A stretch of 64,000 nucleotides of DNA. It comes from Sphingomonas sanxanigenens DSM 19645 = NX02 (GTDB lineage: Bacteria > Pseudomonadota > Alphaproteobacteria > Sphingomonadales > Sphingomonadaceae). Of this stretch, positions 35,960-44,387 are shown piece after piece (within the stretch, counting starts at the first letter, position 1; each line of letters opens with the position of its first letter). The DNA lies in the NCBI RefSeq assembly GCF_000512205.2, contig NZ_CP006644.1, forward strand, positions 992,001-1,056,000, read 5' to 3'. A model generated the notes under the pieces. The model made no database searches and was not told the origin of the DNA. It was given only the letters and a program-made list of their open reading frames with translations. A program made the position numbers and the translations under genes.

Positions 35960-36460
35960 TCACCAATTCTCCATCCAATCGGCCAGATGCGCCATCGCCT
36001 TCGCGATGTGCTTCTCCACGGCGCTCTGGCTGATCCCGAGCTCCAGCGCGATCTCCCGATATTTACGGCCGTCGAGCCGGTGCATCAAGAAGATCTCCCG
36101 CGTGCGCGGGCTGAGCTGGGCGACGCCGCTGCGCAGCCGTTCGAGGCGATGGCGGGCGATGAGCGCTTCATCCTGCAAGGGGCGGCGATCGGCGATCGCG
36201 TCGGCGGCGGGCTCGGCGACCAGCGTCGATCCCATCCGGCGTTCGCGGCGATAGGCGTCGATCCCGCGGTGCGCGGCGGCGCGGGCCAGCAGCGCCGCGC
36301 TGTTCTGCGCCTGCATCTGCCGCTCCGTGATGCCGATCCAGGCATCGTGGAGCAGATCCTCGGCATCGTCGCGCCGCGTCATCCGCGCGATCTGGTCGCG
36401 CAGCCGCGCCCAGCCGAGCATCAGCGCCCCGTCGCGCGTCGAACCTTTCGTGCCACCCAT
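35960..36460 (-). CDS. ECF sigma factor, FecI type
   Basis: A 166-residue ECF sigma factor with region 2 (WARLRDQIARMTRRDDAEDLLHDAWIGITERQ) and region 4 (LSPRTREIFLMHRLDGRKYREIALELGISQSAVEKHIAKAM). It directs RNA polymerase to the receptor promoter once FecR is released. The start at 36460 gives normal length; the upstream open frame to 36616 runs through a palindromic repeat and is not credible. A start at 36421 cannot be excluded. With FecR and the STN receptor it forms a surface-signalling set. Confidence 0.9.
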   Translation of the reverse strand: MGGTKGSTRDGALMLGWARLRDQIARMTRRDDAEDLLHDAWIGITERQMQAQNSAALLARAAAHRGIDAYRRERRMGSTLVAEPAADAIADRRPLQDEALIARHRLERLRSGVAQLSPRTREIFLMHRLDGRKYREIALELGISQSAVEKHIAKAMAHLADWMENW

Positions 36461-36556
36461 CCCTTGCCGGCTAGAGGGGCTCGAATACGATTTGATGACA
36501 GATCCGGGGCGCGCCGATGACGCTCGCGCCGGTTTGTCGGTCGCCCGGAGCAATCT

Positions 36557-36704
36557 GATCCGTTCGGCCTGAGTAGCGGCTGAGCGAAGTCGAAGACGCG
36601 TATCGAAGGGCCTCACTCGGAGCCAAACCCTTCGATACGGGCCCCCTCGACCTCGCTCGGGACAGGCTTCGCCAAGCTCAGTCCCTACTCAGGGCGAACG
36701 GATC
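36557..36704. repeat. Nested palindromic repeat element (REPIN/MITE-like), 148 bp
   Basis: Outer 20-nt inverted repeats at 36557-36576 and 36685-36704 differ at one position. Inside lies an 11-bp perfect pair, GTATCGAAGGG (36600-36610) and CCCTTCGATAC (36628-36638). The bases TGAGCGAAGTCGAAG and CTTCGCCAAGCTCA are the signature of the repeats common in sphingomonad genomes. It carries no gene. It sits between the efflux operon's 3' end and the sigma-factor start. Confidence 0.75.
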
Positions 36705-36715
36705 AATAGAACGCT

Positions 36716-38245
36716 CTAATGCGCCGCCGAGGTATCGACGTTGGGTTTCGGCTTCGGCGACAGCCAGATCACCGACGCCGCGAACAGCAGCACGAAGGCG
36801 CTGATCAGGAAGGTGTGATCCACCGCCAGCATCGTCGCCTCCTGATCGACGGTGTTGGCAATGATCTGCCGGATCTGGTCCATTCCGAAGCCCGCGCCCG
36901 AAAGGCTGGATTGCACCGCATCGGGCTGTAGTGTCGAGACGATCTCGCTGCGCGACACCTTCTGCGCATCTTCCCAGAAGGTCAGCACCACCGATGTCGC
37001 GATCGCGATCGCCATCGTCCGCAGGAAGTTCTGCAGGCCGGCGGCGGACGCGGTTTCGGACGGGTGGACCGCGCTCAGCGTGATCGTGGTCAGCGGCACG
37101 ATGAAGAAGGGCATCGCGAAGCCCTGCACGAGCTGCGGCATCACCAGCGTCCAGAAGTCCGCCCCGCTCGTCCATTGCGAGCGCCAGACCGACATGATCG
37201 CCAGCCACAGCACCGCGCCGCAGACCATGATGCGCGGATCGACCTTGCCCACCATCCGCGCGGCGATGGGGGCGGTGGTGAGCGCCGCCATCGCCGTGAA
37301 GGCGGTGACGATACCCGCCATCGTCGCGGTGTAGCCCATCGAGGTCTGCAGCCATTGCGGGATCACGACGATGCTCGCGAAATAGGCCCCGAAGGAGAGC
37401 GCGAGCGCGAGAACGCCTGCCGTGAAGCCGCGATGTCGGAAGATCCTGAGGTTTACGATCGGATGTTCCTCGGTCAGCTCCCAGATGATGAAGGCGACGA
37501 AGCCGATGCCGGCGAGGATCGCGAGCGTCAGGATCATCGGATCGGCGAACCAGTCATGCTCGCGGCCGAGATCGAGCATGATCTGCAGGCAGCCGATCCA
37601 GAAGATCAGCAGCACCAGCCCGATGCGGTCGATCGGCAGGATCCGGCGATCCGTCTCCACCGGCTTGAGCAGCGCGATCGCCGCGAACGTGCAGATCGCC
37701 GCCACCGGCAGGTTGATGAAGAAGATCCAGTGCCAGCTCCAGTTGTCGCTGATGTAGCCGCCGATGATCGGGCCCATCGCGGGGCCCAGCAACGTCGTCA
37801 TCGCCCACAGCCCCATCGCGCGCCCACGCGCTTCGGGCGGGAATATGCGCAGCAGCAGGGTCTGCGACATCGGCATGATCGGCCCGCCGCAGATGCCCTG
37901 CCCCAGCCGGCAGGCGACGAGCATGCCGAGCGTCGGCGAAAGCCCGCACATCACCGAGAAGAAGCCGAAGCCGACCATGCTGGCGATGAACACGCGCACC
38001 GTGCCGAAGCGCAGCGCGAGCCAGCCGGTCAGCGGCACGCAGATCGCCTCTGCCACCGCATAGCCGGTGATGACCCAGGTGCCCTGGCTGGGCGCGATGC
38101 CGAGATTGCCGGCGATGTGCGGCACCGAGACATTGGCGATGGTGAGGTCGAGCACCACCATGAAATTGCTGAGCGCCAGCACCAGCCCGGCGAGAAGCCG
38201 CCGGGAGGGTGCGATCAGCGTATAGCTGTCTGCCTGCTGGGGCAT
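36716..38245 (-). CDS. EmrB/DHA2-family drug efflux transporter
   Basis: A 509-residue MFS transporter with 14 predicted membrane helices. The DHA2 signature is visible: ALSNFMVVLDLTIANVSVPHIAGNLG (motif D1), QGTWVITGYAVAEAICVPLTGWLALRFG (motif A) and LGQGICGGPIMPMSQTLLL (motif C region). It exports hydrophobic drugs by proton antiport, working with the HlyD protein and outer membrane factor upstream in the same operon. The gap to the HlyD gene is 10 nt. Expression is probably held down by the divergent TetR regulator at 40962. Confidence 0.93.
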   Translation of the reverse strand: MPQQADSYTLIAPSRRLLAGLVLALSNFMVVLDLTIANVSVPHIAGNLGIAPSQGTWVITGYAVAEAICVPLTGWLALRFGTVRVFIASMVGFGFFSVMCGLSPTLGMLVACRLGQGICGGPIMPMSQTLLLRIFPPEARGRAMGLWAMTTLLGPAMGPIIGGYISDNWSWHWIFFINLPVAAICTFAAIALLKPVETDRRILPIDRIGLVLLIFWIGCLQIMLDLGREHDWFADPMILTLAILAGIGFVAFIIWELTEEHPIVNLRIFRHRGFTAGVLALALSFGAYFASIVVIPQWLQTSMGYTATMAGIVTAFTAMAALTTAPIAARMVGKVDPRIMVCGAVLWLAIMSVWRSQWTSGADFWTLVMPQLVQGFAMPFFIVPLTTITLSAVHPSETASAAGLQNFLRTMAIAIATSVVLTFWEDAQKVSRSEIVSTLQPDAVQSSLSGAGFGMDQIRQIIANTVDQEATMLAVDHTFLISAFVLLFAASVIWLSPKPKPNVDTSAAH

Positions 38246-38255
38246 CGGCGGGGCC

Positions 38256-39413
38256 TCACTTTTCGGAAAGGTCGATGTCTACCTCGGCGGAAAGGCCGAT
38301 GCGCAGCGGATGTTCGGCGAGTTGCTTCGGGTCGAGCGCGATGCGCACCGGCAGGCGCTGCACCACCTTGATCCAGTTGCCCGTCGCATTCTGTGCCGGG
38401 ATCAGGGCCATCGACGATCCGGTGCCGCCGGCGATGCCGACGACCTTGCCGTGATATTCGACGTCCCCGCCATAGATGTCCGCCGTCACCGTTGCCGGCA
38501 TGCCGATCTTCACGCGGCGGAGCTGGCGCTCCTTGAAATTGGCATCGACATAGACGGTAGCGATCGGGACGATCGTCATGATCGGCGATCCCTGGTTGAC
38601 GCGCTGGCCCACCTGCACCTGCCGCCGGGTGACGACGCCGGCGATCGGCGCGCGGATGATCGTGCGGTCGAGGTCGAGCCGCGCCGCATCGAGCCTGGCC
38701 TTGGCCGCGAGCACGCCGGGATCGGTTTCCTCGGTCGAGCCGCGCACCAGCACGGCGTTCGCCTCGAGCTCGCCGGCGGCGGCGCCGCGCGCCGACCGCG
38801 CCTGGCCGACCGCGGCCTGCGCCTGCAGCAGCGCGGCGCGCGCGGAGGCAAAGGTGGTGCGCGCGGCGGTCAGTTCCTCGCCCGAAACCGCGCCGCTGTC
38901 CTTCAGTTGCTCGCGGCGCTGCAGGTCGATGCGCGCCTTTTCGGCGTCGGCCTGGGCGGTCACCAGCCGCGCCTGCGCCTGCGCGATGTCCGCGCCGCGG
39001 GCCTGGACCTGCGAAGAGAGCGCGCCGCTGGTCGCGCTGGTCTGGCGGAAGCGGCGCCGCGCTTCGGCAAGGTCGGCTTCGGCCTGCGCGACGGCGATCT
39101 TGGCGTTGGCGGGGTCGAGCCGCACCAGCACCTGGCCGGGCTTCACCATGTCGGTGTCCGAAACCTCGACGGCGACGGCCTGCGCCGAGAGCAGCGGGGT
39201 GATCTGCGCCACCTCCGCATTCACATAGGCATTGTCGGTGCTGACATGGTTGCGGCCGATCAGGAAATAATAGGCGGCCCACAGCACCCCGGCGATGGCG
39301 ACGGCGATCGCCAGCCGGATCAGCCATTTGCGCCGCGCGGCGCCGCGATCGGCGGCGGCATCGGCTTCGGCCTGCTGAGGCGCGAGCGGCGGGGAGGGGG
39401 CGGCGTCAGCCAT
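38256..39413 (-). CDS. HlyD/EmrA-type membrane fusion protein
   Basis: A 385-residue periplasmic adaptor. The start at 39413 has AAGGAAGA 5 nt upstream. One membrane helix (LIRLAIAVAIAGVLWAAYYFLI) follows a short cytoplasmic tail; then come the lipoyl halves (YVNAEVAQITPLLSAQAVAVEVSDTDMVKPGQVL and TIIRAPIAGVVTRRQVQVGQRVNQG), a coiled-coil hairpin in between, and the beta-barrel near FKERQLRRVKIGMPATV. It links the EmrB-like pump to the outer membrane factor. It overlaps the OMF gene by 8 nt. Confidence 0.93.
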   Translation of the reverse strand: MADAAPSPPLAPQQAEADAAADRGAARRKWLIRLAIAVAIAGVLWAAYYFLIGRNHVSTDNAYVNAEVAQITPLLSAQAVAVEVSDTDMVKPGQVLVRLDPANAKIAVAQAEADLAEARRRFRQTSATSGALSSQVQARGADIAQAQARLVTAQADAEKARIDLQRREQLKDSGAVSGEELTAARTTFASARAALLQAQAAVGQARSARGAAAGELEANAVLVRGSTEETDPGVLAAKARLDAARLDLDRTIIRAPIAGVVTRRQVQVGQRVNQGSPIMTIVPIATVYVDANFKERQLRRVKIGMPATVTADIYGGDVEYHGKVVGIAGGTGSSMALIPAQNATGNWIKVVQRLPVRIALDPKQLAEHPLRIGLSAEVDIDLSEK

Positions 39414-40875
39414 GGGGATCTTCCTTGGGAGCGGGGGCCGGGGCGGCGAAGCCGCCGCCGAGCGCACGGACGAGGGCGACGTCGAGCGCGAAGGCGCGGG
39501 CGTCGAGCTCCGCCACCGACTGGCGCACGACCAGCAGGCGATCCTCCACGTTCAGCACGTCGATATAGCTGGAAAGCCCGCCTTCGTAGCGCTGGCGGGC
39601 AATGGCATAGGCGTCTTCCGCGGCGGTGACCGCGGCGCGGGCGTCGGTCAGGCGCTGCGCCAGCGCGCGCTGGCTGGTCAGCGCGTCGGCCACCTCGCGA
39701 TAGGCGGTCAGCACGGAGCCGTCATAGCTGGCGACGGCCTCGTCATAGCTGCCGCGCGCGCCGCGATAGGCGCCGGAAAGCGCGCCGCCGTGGAAGATCG
39801 GCAGGCTGATGGCCGGGCCGACGCTGCCATAGGTGGAATCGCTCTCGACCAGATTGTTCAGCCCCAGCGACTGCACGCCGATCAGTGCGCTGAGCCGGAT
39901 CGCGGGGAAGAAATCGGCGCGTGCCACCTTGATGCGGCTGGCCGCCGCCTCGGTGCGCGCGCGTGCCGCGGCAATGTCCGGCCGGCGGCCGATCAGGTCG
40001 GTGGTGACGTCCGCGGGCAGGCCGCGCGGCGTGAGTCGCGCGAGTTGCGGGCGGGCGATGTCGAGCCCGCGGTCGGGCCCGGCGCCGAGCAGCGCGGCGA
40101 TCTGGTTGCGGCGGAGCGCGATCGCTTCGTCCGCTGCGGACAGCTCGGCGCGCGCCGAGGCGACGGTGGCGTCGGCCTGGCGCACGCTGCCCCGCGTATC
40201 GAGCCCGTTGCGCTCGCGATCGGCGACCAGCCGGTTGGTCGCGCTGCGCAGCTCGAGCGTCTGCCGGCTGATGTCGCGCAGCGCATGCAGGCGGGCGAGA
40301 TCGGCGTAGAGATCGGCGATGCCGGTGGTCAGCATCAGCCGCGCCTGCTCGGCGTCGATCTCGGCGGCGCGCGCCTCCGACGTGGCGGCGGCGAGCGCGG
40401 CGCGGTTGCGGCCCCACAGGTCGAGGTCGAAGCCGGCGCCGATCGAGGCGCCGCCGCGATCCTGCCAGCCCCTGGGCACGAATTCCTTGGGGATGCCGTT
40501 GTTGTAGCTCTGCTTGTCGATGGAGGCCGTTCCATTGGCGTCGATCGACGGCAGCAGCGCGGCGCCCGCCTGCTGCGCCATGCCCTGCGCACGCCGGAAT
40601 CGCGCGGTGGCGGCGGCGACGTCGGGCGAATTCCTCAGCCCCTCGTCGATCAGCGCGGCGAGCTGGGGATCGCCATAGGCGCTCCACCACTGGTCGGCCG
40701 GCCAGGCGGCGGCAGGGGCGGCGGCCGCAGCGCCCAGGCTGCGCGTGGCGGCAACGTCTCCGGCGGCACGCGGCGCTGGCTTCGGGCCGAGATCGGGGAC
40801 GGATGCGCAGCCGGCGAGAGCAAGCGCCACGGCCAGCGCGCCGGTGGGACGGAGGGGGGATCGACTCGCGTTCAT
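39406..40875 (-). CDS. Outer membrane factor lipoprotein (NodT/OprM type)
   Basis: A 489-residue TolC-like channel protein. A lipobox LAGC at about residue 23 makes it a lipoprotein. The two repeated halves of the family are visible: WWSAYGDPQLAALIDEGLRNSPDVAAATARFRRAQG and later PADVTTDLIGRRPDIAAARARTEAAASRIKVARADFFPAIRLSA. It is the first gene of the operon OMF-HlyD-EmrB and gives the pump its exit duct. Its promoter faces that of the TetR gene across 86 nt holding a palindrome. Confidence 0.93.
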   Translation of the reverse strand: MNASRSPLRPTGALAVALALAGCASVPDLGPKPAPRAAGDVAATRSLGAAAAAPAAAWPADQWWSAYGDPQLAALIDEGLRNSPDVAAATARFRRAQGMAQQAGAALLPSIDANGTASIDKQSYNNGIPKEFVPRGWQDRGGASIGAGFDLDLWGRNRAALAAATSEARAAEIDAEQARLMLTTGIADLYADLARLHALRDISRQTLELRSATNRLVADRERNGLDTRGSVRQADATVASARAELSAADEAIALRRNQIAALLGAGPDRGLDIARPQLARLTPRGLPADVTTDLIGRRPDIAAARARTEAAASRIKVARADFFPAIRLSALIGVQSLGLNNLVESDSTYGSVGPAISLPIFHGGALSGAYRGARGSYDEAVASYDGSVLTAYREVADALTSQRALAQRLTDARAAVTAAEDAYAIARQRYEGGLSSYIDVLNVEDRLLVVRQSVAELDARAFALDVALVRALGGGFAAPAPAPKEDPHG

Positions 40876-40942
40876 GAAAACCCGTGCGGATTGGTGCGGG
40901 GGCGGCAGTGCGCCCGCGAGATGGGTCTTGTCAATCAGAAAT

Positions 40943-40958
40943 CGTACTGTACGGTACG
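40943..40958. promoter_or_regulatory. Candidate TetR operator for the efflux operon
   Basis: CGTACTGTACGGTACG, a 16-bp dyad with one mismatched pair, 3 nt before the TetR start and 67 nt from the OMF start. It is well placed to repress both divergent promoters. The TAC/GTA-rich core is similar to operators of efflux-linked TetR proteins. Confidence 0.65.
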
Positions 40959-40961
40959 GTC

Positions 40962-41606
40962 ATGGAAACGTCTCATACACACAGGCCGAATCGACGGGAG
41001 GCGCGGCGCCAGGATCGCCACGACGCCATCCTCGCGATCGCCAGCCGGTCGTTTCTGGAAAAGGGCTATGCCGGCACGAGCATGTCGGCGGTGGCGGCCG
41101 AAGTGGGCGGGTCGAAGGCGACCTTGTGGAACTACTTTCCTTCGAAGGAGGATCTGTTTTCGGCGGTGATCGACCGTGCGGCATCGGATTTCCGCGCGCG
41201 CCTCGCGGCGCTGCTGGAACCCGAGGGCGATCTGGGCACGACCCTGCGGCGCTTCGCCGCGAGCTTCCTCGAGAAGGTGACCTCGTCGCAGGCGATCGCG
41301 CTCCACCGGCTGGTGGTGGGGGAGGTGCTGCGCTTCCCCGAGGTCGGCCGCATCTTCTTCGAACGCGCGCCGCGCCAGATGCAGGCGCTGCTCGCGGCCT
41401 TCCTCGAAAGCGCGATGGATCGCGGCCTGCTGCTGCGCGACGACCCGCTGCTCGCGGCGCGTACGCTGGTGGGGCTGTGCACGACCGGCTGCCACCAGCA
41501 GCTTTTGCTCCGCATCATCGACGAGGCGACGCCCGAGATGATCGAGGCCGATGCAGACCGCGCGGTGATGCTGTTCCAGCGCGCCTATCGGGTGGACCAG
41601 GGCTGA
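40962..41606 (+). CDS. TetR-family repressor of the efflux operon
   Basis: A 214-residue AcrR-like regulator. The helix-turn-helix is ILAIASRSFLEKGYAGTSMSAVAAEVGGSKATLWNYFPSKEDLFSAVI, and a TetR C-terminal domain of the AcrR-C type follows (LHRLVVGEVLRFPEVGRIFFERAP). The start at 40962 lies directly after the palindrome. The divergent arrangement with the pump operon strongly suggests local drug-responsive control. Its inducer is not known. Confidence 0.92.
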   Translation: METSHTHRPNRREARRQDRHDAILAIASRSFLEKGYAGTSMSAVAAEVGGSKATLWNYFPSKEDLFSAVIDRAASDFRARLAALLEPEGDLGTTLRRFAASFLEKVTSSQAIALHRLVVGEVLRFPEVGRIFFERAPRQMQALLAAFLESAMDRGLLLRDDPLLAARTLVGLCTTGCHQQLLLRIIDEATPEMIEADADRAVMLFQRAYRVDQG

Positions 41607-41616
41607 CGACCCATTG

Positions 41617-41640
41617 CGCCCCGGCGCGCAGCGTCAGGGA
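41617..41640. repeat. Degenerate copy of the dispersed palindrome
   Basis: GCCCCGGCGCGCAGCGTCAGGG keeps the central sequence of the CTCCCCGGCGCGCAGCG family but the arms have decayed. It lies between the convergent TetR gene and the TonB receptor at 41657. Confidence 0.4.
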
Positions 41641-41656
41641 AGAACGGTTGACGCCG

Positions 41657-44047
41657 CTACTGCCGCGCCCGGAAGGTCACACCGATCAGCCGCGGGTCGC
41701 TCGGCGTGCCGAGGATCAGCCCCGAATTGCCGGCCTGGATCGTCAGGTTCTGGATATAATCCGCGTCGAACAGGTTGCGCGCGAACAAGGCGACGTCCCA
41801 GCCTGCGTCGGAACGGTAGCCGATGCTGGCGTTGGTGAGATTGTAGCCCTCGATGAAGGTGAAGCGCGACAGGCTGGGGTCGCCATAATAGCCGCTGCGC
41901 CAGTTCGAATCGGCGTGCAGCACGATCGCGCCGCTCCCGCCCACGGGCAGCGCATAATCCGCGCCGATCGTCTCCGACCAGCGCGGCAGGCCGGAGAGGC
42001 GGCGGCCGGTCAGGTCGCAGGCGGTGGTGGCGCTGCCCTGCGCCTCGAGCGGGCAGGGGCCGGCCGGATAGTCGGCATATTCGCCGTGCGCATAGGCCAG
42101 CGAGCCGCGGATCTGGAGGTTGCGGCCGATCTGCGCGGTGGCGTCGGCCTCGACGCCCTTCACCGTCACCTTGGGGATGTTGGAGAGATAGCCGCGCAGC
42201 GCCACGGTCTGCGTGCTGTCGACGATGGTCGCCTGGAAATCCTTCACATCGGTCCGGTAGCCGGCAAGGTTGAGCACCAGGTGGCGGTCGAACAACCGGG
42301 TCTTGAGGCCGACCTCGTAAGTAGTGTTGCGTTCGGGATCGACCACCGCCGTCGCCAGCGCCGGCTGGTTCTGCGCGTCGAGCGGCAGGCCGGACATGTT
42401 GATCCCGCCCGACTTGAAGCCGCGCGCATAGCTCGCATAGCCGAGGATCGTGTCGGTCACCTGCCAGGCGATGTTGCCGCGGCCCGAAAGGCTGCCGTCG
42501 TCGTCGCTGGCCGAATAGGATTGCGGCCGCAGGATCGAGCGCTTGGCGCTGTTGAGCGCGGCGCTGCCCGTCTCCAGCCCGCCGAACACCGTCGTGTCGT
42601 AATCGCCTTCCTTGTGCTCGTGGGTGTAGCGTAGCCCGGCGGTCAGCGTCAGCCGCGGCAGCGGCCGCCAGTTGACCTCGCCGAACGCGGCATAGCTGTC
42701 GGTGGTGAAACGGGTATGCCCGTCCTGGCCATAGCCATCGAGCAGGTTGGCGGGCACCGGCGTGGCGTTGGCGCCGGTCGTCGGCCCGATCAGCCAATAT
42801 GCGGCGGCGGGGCCATAGATGCTGATCGGTCGGCCGGTGATCGTCTGGCGGACATAATAGAGCCCGGCGACATAGCCCAACGGCCCGTCGCCATATGAGG
42901 CGAGGCGCAGTTCCTGGCTGAACTGGTCCTGCCGCGAGGGGATGTGCTGCGTGAGCTGGATCGGGATGCCGGTATAGTCGCGGTCGTTCGACGCATCCCA
43001 GTTCCAGAAACGCCACGCGCTGACCGAGGTGAGCGTGGCGCCACCCAGCGTCCAGTCGGCGATCGCCGAGACCCCGCCTTCATTGGTGTCGACGCCCAGC
43101 GGCGCGTCGATGTCGGTCAGCCGGTCATAGGCATTGGTGCTGGGCGGCGCATAGCCGAGCCCGGCGGCGAGCGCGGAATATTGTCGCGCGGGCGCGCGCA
43201 GGCTCTGGCCGACGCGCAGATAGACCTGCGTGCAGCAATCGCTCTCGAAATTGGCGAAGTCGGCGGTCAGCCGCAGCCGGAACGTCTCGGTGGGGGTGAA
43301 CAGCAGCTGGCCGCGCACCGCCTGGTTGCCGATGCGGTTGTGGTCGCGCCCCGTGACGCTGTTGCGGATCACGCCGTCGCGCCGCGTCATCAGTGCGGAG
43401 ACGCGGAAGGCGAGGCGGTCGTCGACGATCGGGCCGGTGCCCGACACCTTCACCTGCAGGAAATCATAGTCGCCATAGCTGATCTCCTCGGTGGCGCCGG
43501 GGGTGAAGCTCGGCGTGCGGGTGGTGACGCTGATCGCGCCGGCGGTGGTGTTCTTGCCGAACAAGGTGCCCTGCGGCCCGCGCAGCACCTCGATCTGTTC
43601 GACGTCCGAAAAGTCGAACGCGGCGGTCGCGGGGCGGGCGTGATAGACCTGATCGACATAGAAGCCGACGCCCGGCTCCAGCCCGTCATTGGCCTGGCTG
43701 ACCGCGACCACGCTGGAACCGAGGCCGCGGATGGTGAAGGCGGTGTTCCGCGGATTGGCGCTGGAATAGTTCAGCGCCGGCACCAGCGTGGTCAGCCCCT
43801 GCGTGTTGATCGTGTAGGACTGGTCGAGCAGCGTGCCGCCCACCACCGAGACCGCGAGCGGCACCGATTGCAGATCCTCGCTGCGAAGGCGCGCGGTGAT
43901 GACGATGTCGGCGACGCCGCCGGGGGATTCGGCTCCGGCGGCATCGGCAGGCGCGGTCTGCGCGGAAGCCGCGCCGGTTGCGAACAGGGTTGCGAACAGG
44001 CTTGCGCCGACCTCCGCCAGCGACCGCAGATGCGCGCGCATGGTCAT
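41657..44047 (-). CDS. TonB-dependent outer membrane receptor
   Basis: A 796-residue receptor. The ATG at 44047 has AAGGA 8 nt upstream; a signal peptide ends ASAQT and a TonB box follows (DIVITARLRSEDLQSVPLAVSVV). The plug reads IEVLRGPQGTLFGKNTTAGAISVTTR, the pattern of the large sphingomonad group that handles plant or xenobiotic compounds. The barrel ends with a strand LIGVTFRARQ. A near-perfect 24-bp palindrome lies 24 nt upstream of the start, so it is probably under tight specific control. Ligand unknown. Confidence 0.92.
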   Translation of the reverse strand: MTMRAHLRSLAEVGASLFATLFATGAASAQTAPADAAGAESPGGVADIVITARLRSEDLQSVPLAVSVVGGTLLDQSYTINTQGLTTLVPALNYSSANPRNTAFTIRGLGSSVVAVSQANDGLEPGVGFYVDQVYHARPATAAFDFSDVEQIEVLRGPQGTLFGKNTTAGAISVTTRTPSFTPGATEEISYGDYDFLQVKVSGTGPIVDDRLAFRVSALMTRRDGVIRNSVTGRDHNRIGNQAVRGQLLFTPTETFRLRLTADFANFESDCCTQVYLRVGQSLRAPARQYSALAAGLGYAPPSTNAYDRLTDIDAPLGVDTNEGGVSAIADWTLGGATLTSVSAWRFWNWDASNDRDYTGIPIQLTQHIPSRQDQFSQELRLASYGDGPLGYVAGLYYVRQTITGRPISIYGPAAAYWLIGPTTGANATPVPANLLDGYGQDGHTRFTTDSYAAFGEVNWRPLPRLTLTAGLRYTHEHKEGDYDTTVFGGLETGSAALNSAKRSILRPQSYSASDDDGSLSGRGNIAWQVTDTILGYASYARGFKSGGINMSGLPLDAQNQPALATAVVDPERNTTYEVGLKTRLFDRHLVLNLAGYRTDVKDFQATIVDSTQTVALRGYLSNIPKVTVKGVEADATAQIGRNLQIRGSLAYAHGEYADYPAGPCPLEAQGSATTACDLTGRRLSGLPRWSETIGADYALPVGGSGAIVLHADSNWRSGYYGDPSLSRFTFIEGYNLTNASIGYRSDAGWDVALFARNLFDADYIQNLTIQAGNSGLILGTPSDPRLIGVTFRARQ

Positions 44048-44070
44048 GAAGCATATCCTTTTTCGACGAT

Positions 44071-44094
44071 CTCGATATTCGATCGTATATCGAG
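44071..44094. promoter_or_regulatory. Near-perfect 24-bp palindrome before the TonB receptor
   Basis: CTCGATAT (44071-44078) and ATATCGAG (44087-44094) flank an 8-nt centre built on CGATCG; only one base pair in 24 fails to match. It is centred about 36 nt upstream of the receptor start, in the promoter region. No regulator gene for it is adjacent. Confidence 0.65.
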
Positions 44095-44387
44095 CTTGCT
44101 TGCGACCACAAGACGGCAAGCCGCGGTTGCAGCGGATCGGCTTATGGGCTATGGGGCGACGCCCTGCCGGACCAATCGCCGGCAGCCATCGGAGACATGG
44201 ATTGCTGGTAGGATCGCTGAAAGCGGGCGTGATGCCCCGGATCGTCAGCCGCCAGCCGTAGCGCATCCCGCGCCGCGGCGGATGGGCTCGCGGCACGCCA
44301 CCCACGACGATGAGTATCGGGCGCATTGCGTGCGTCGCCGGGGCCATTGCCATGGCCCTTTCGGACCGCGCGATGGGCGGGATCGGG

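Noticed and set aside
36461-36616. Longer N-terminus for the ECF sigma factor
   Set aside because: The extension reads through the nested palindromic repeat and has no sigma homology; start at 36460 gives normal length.
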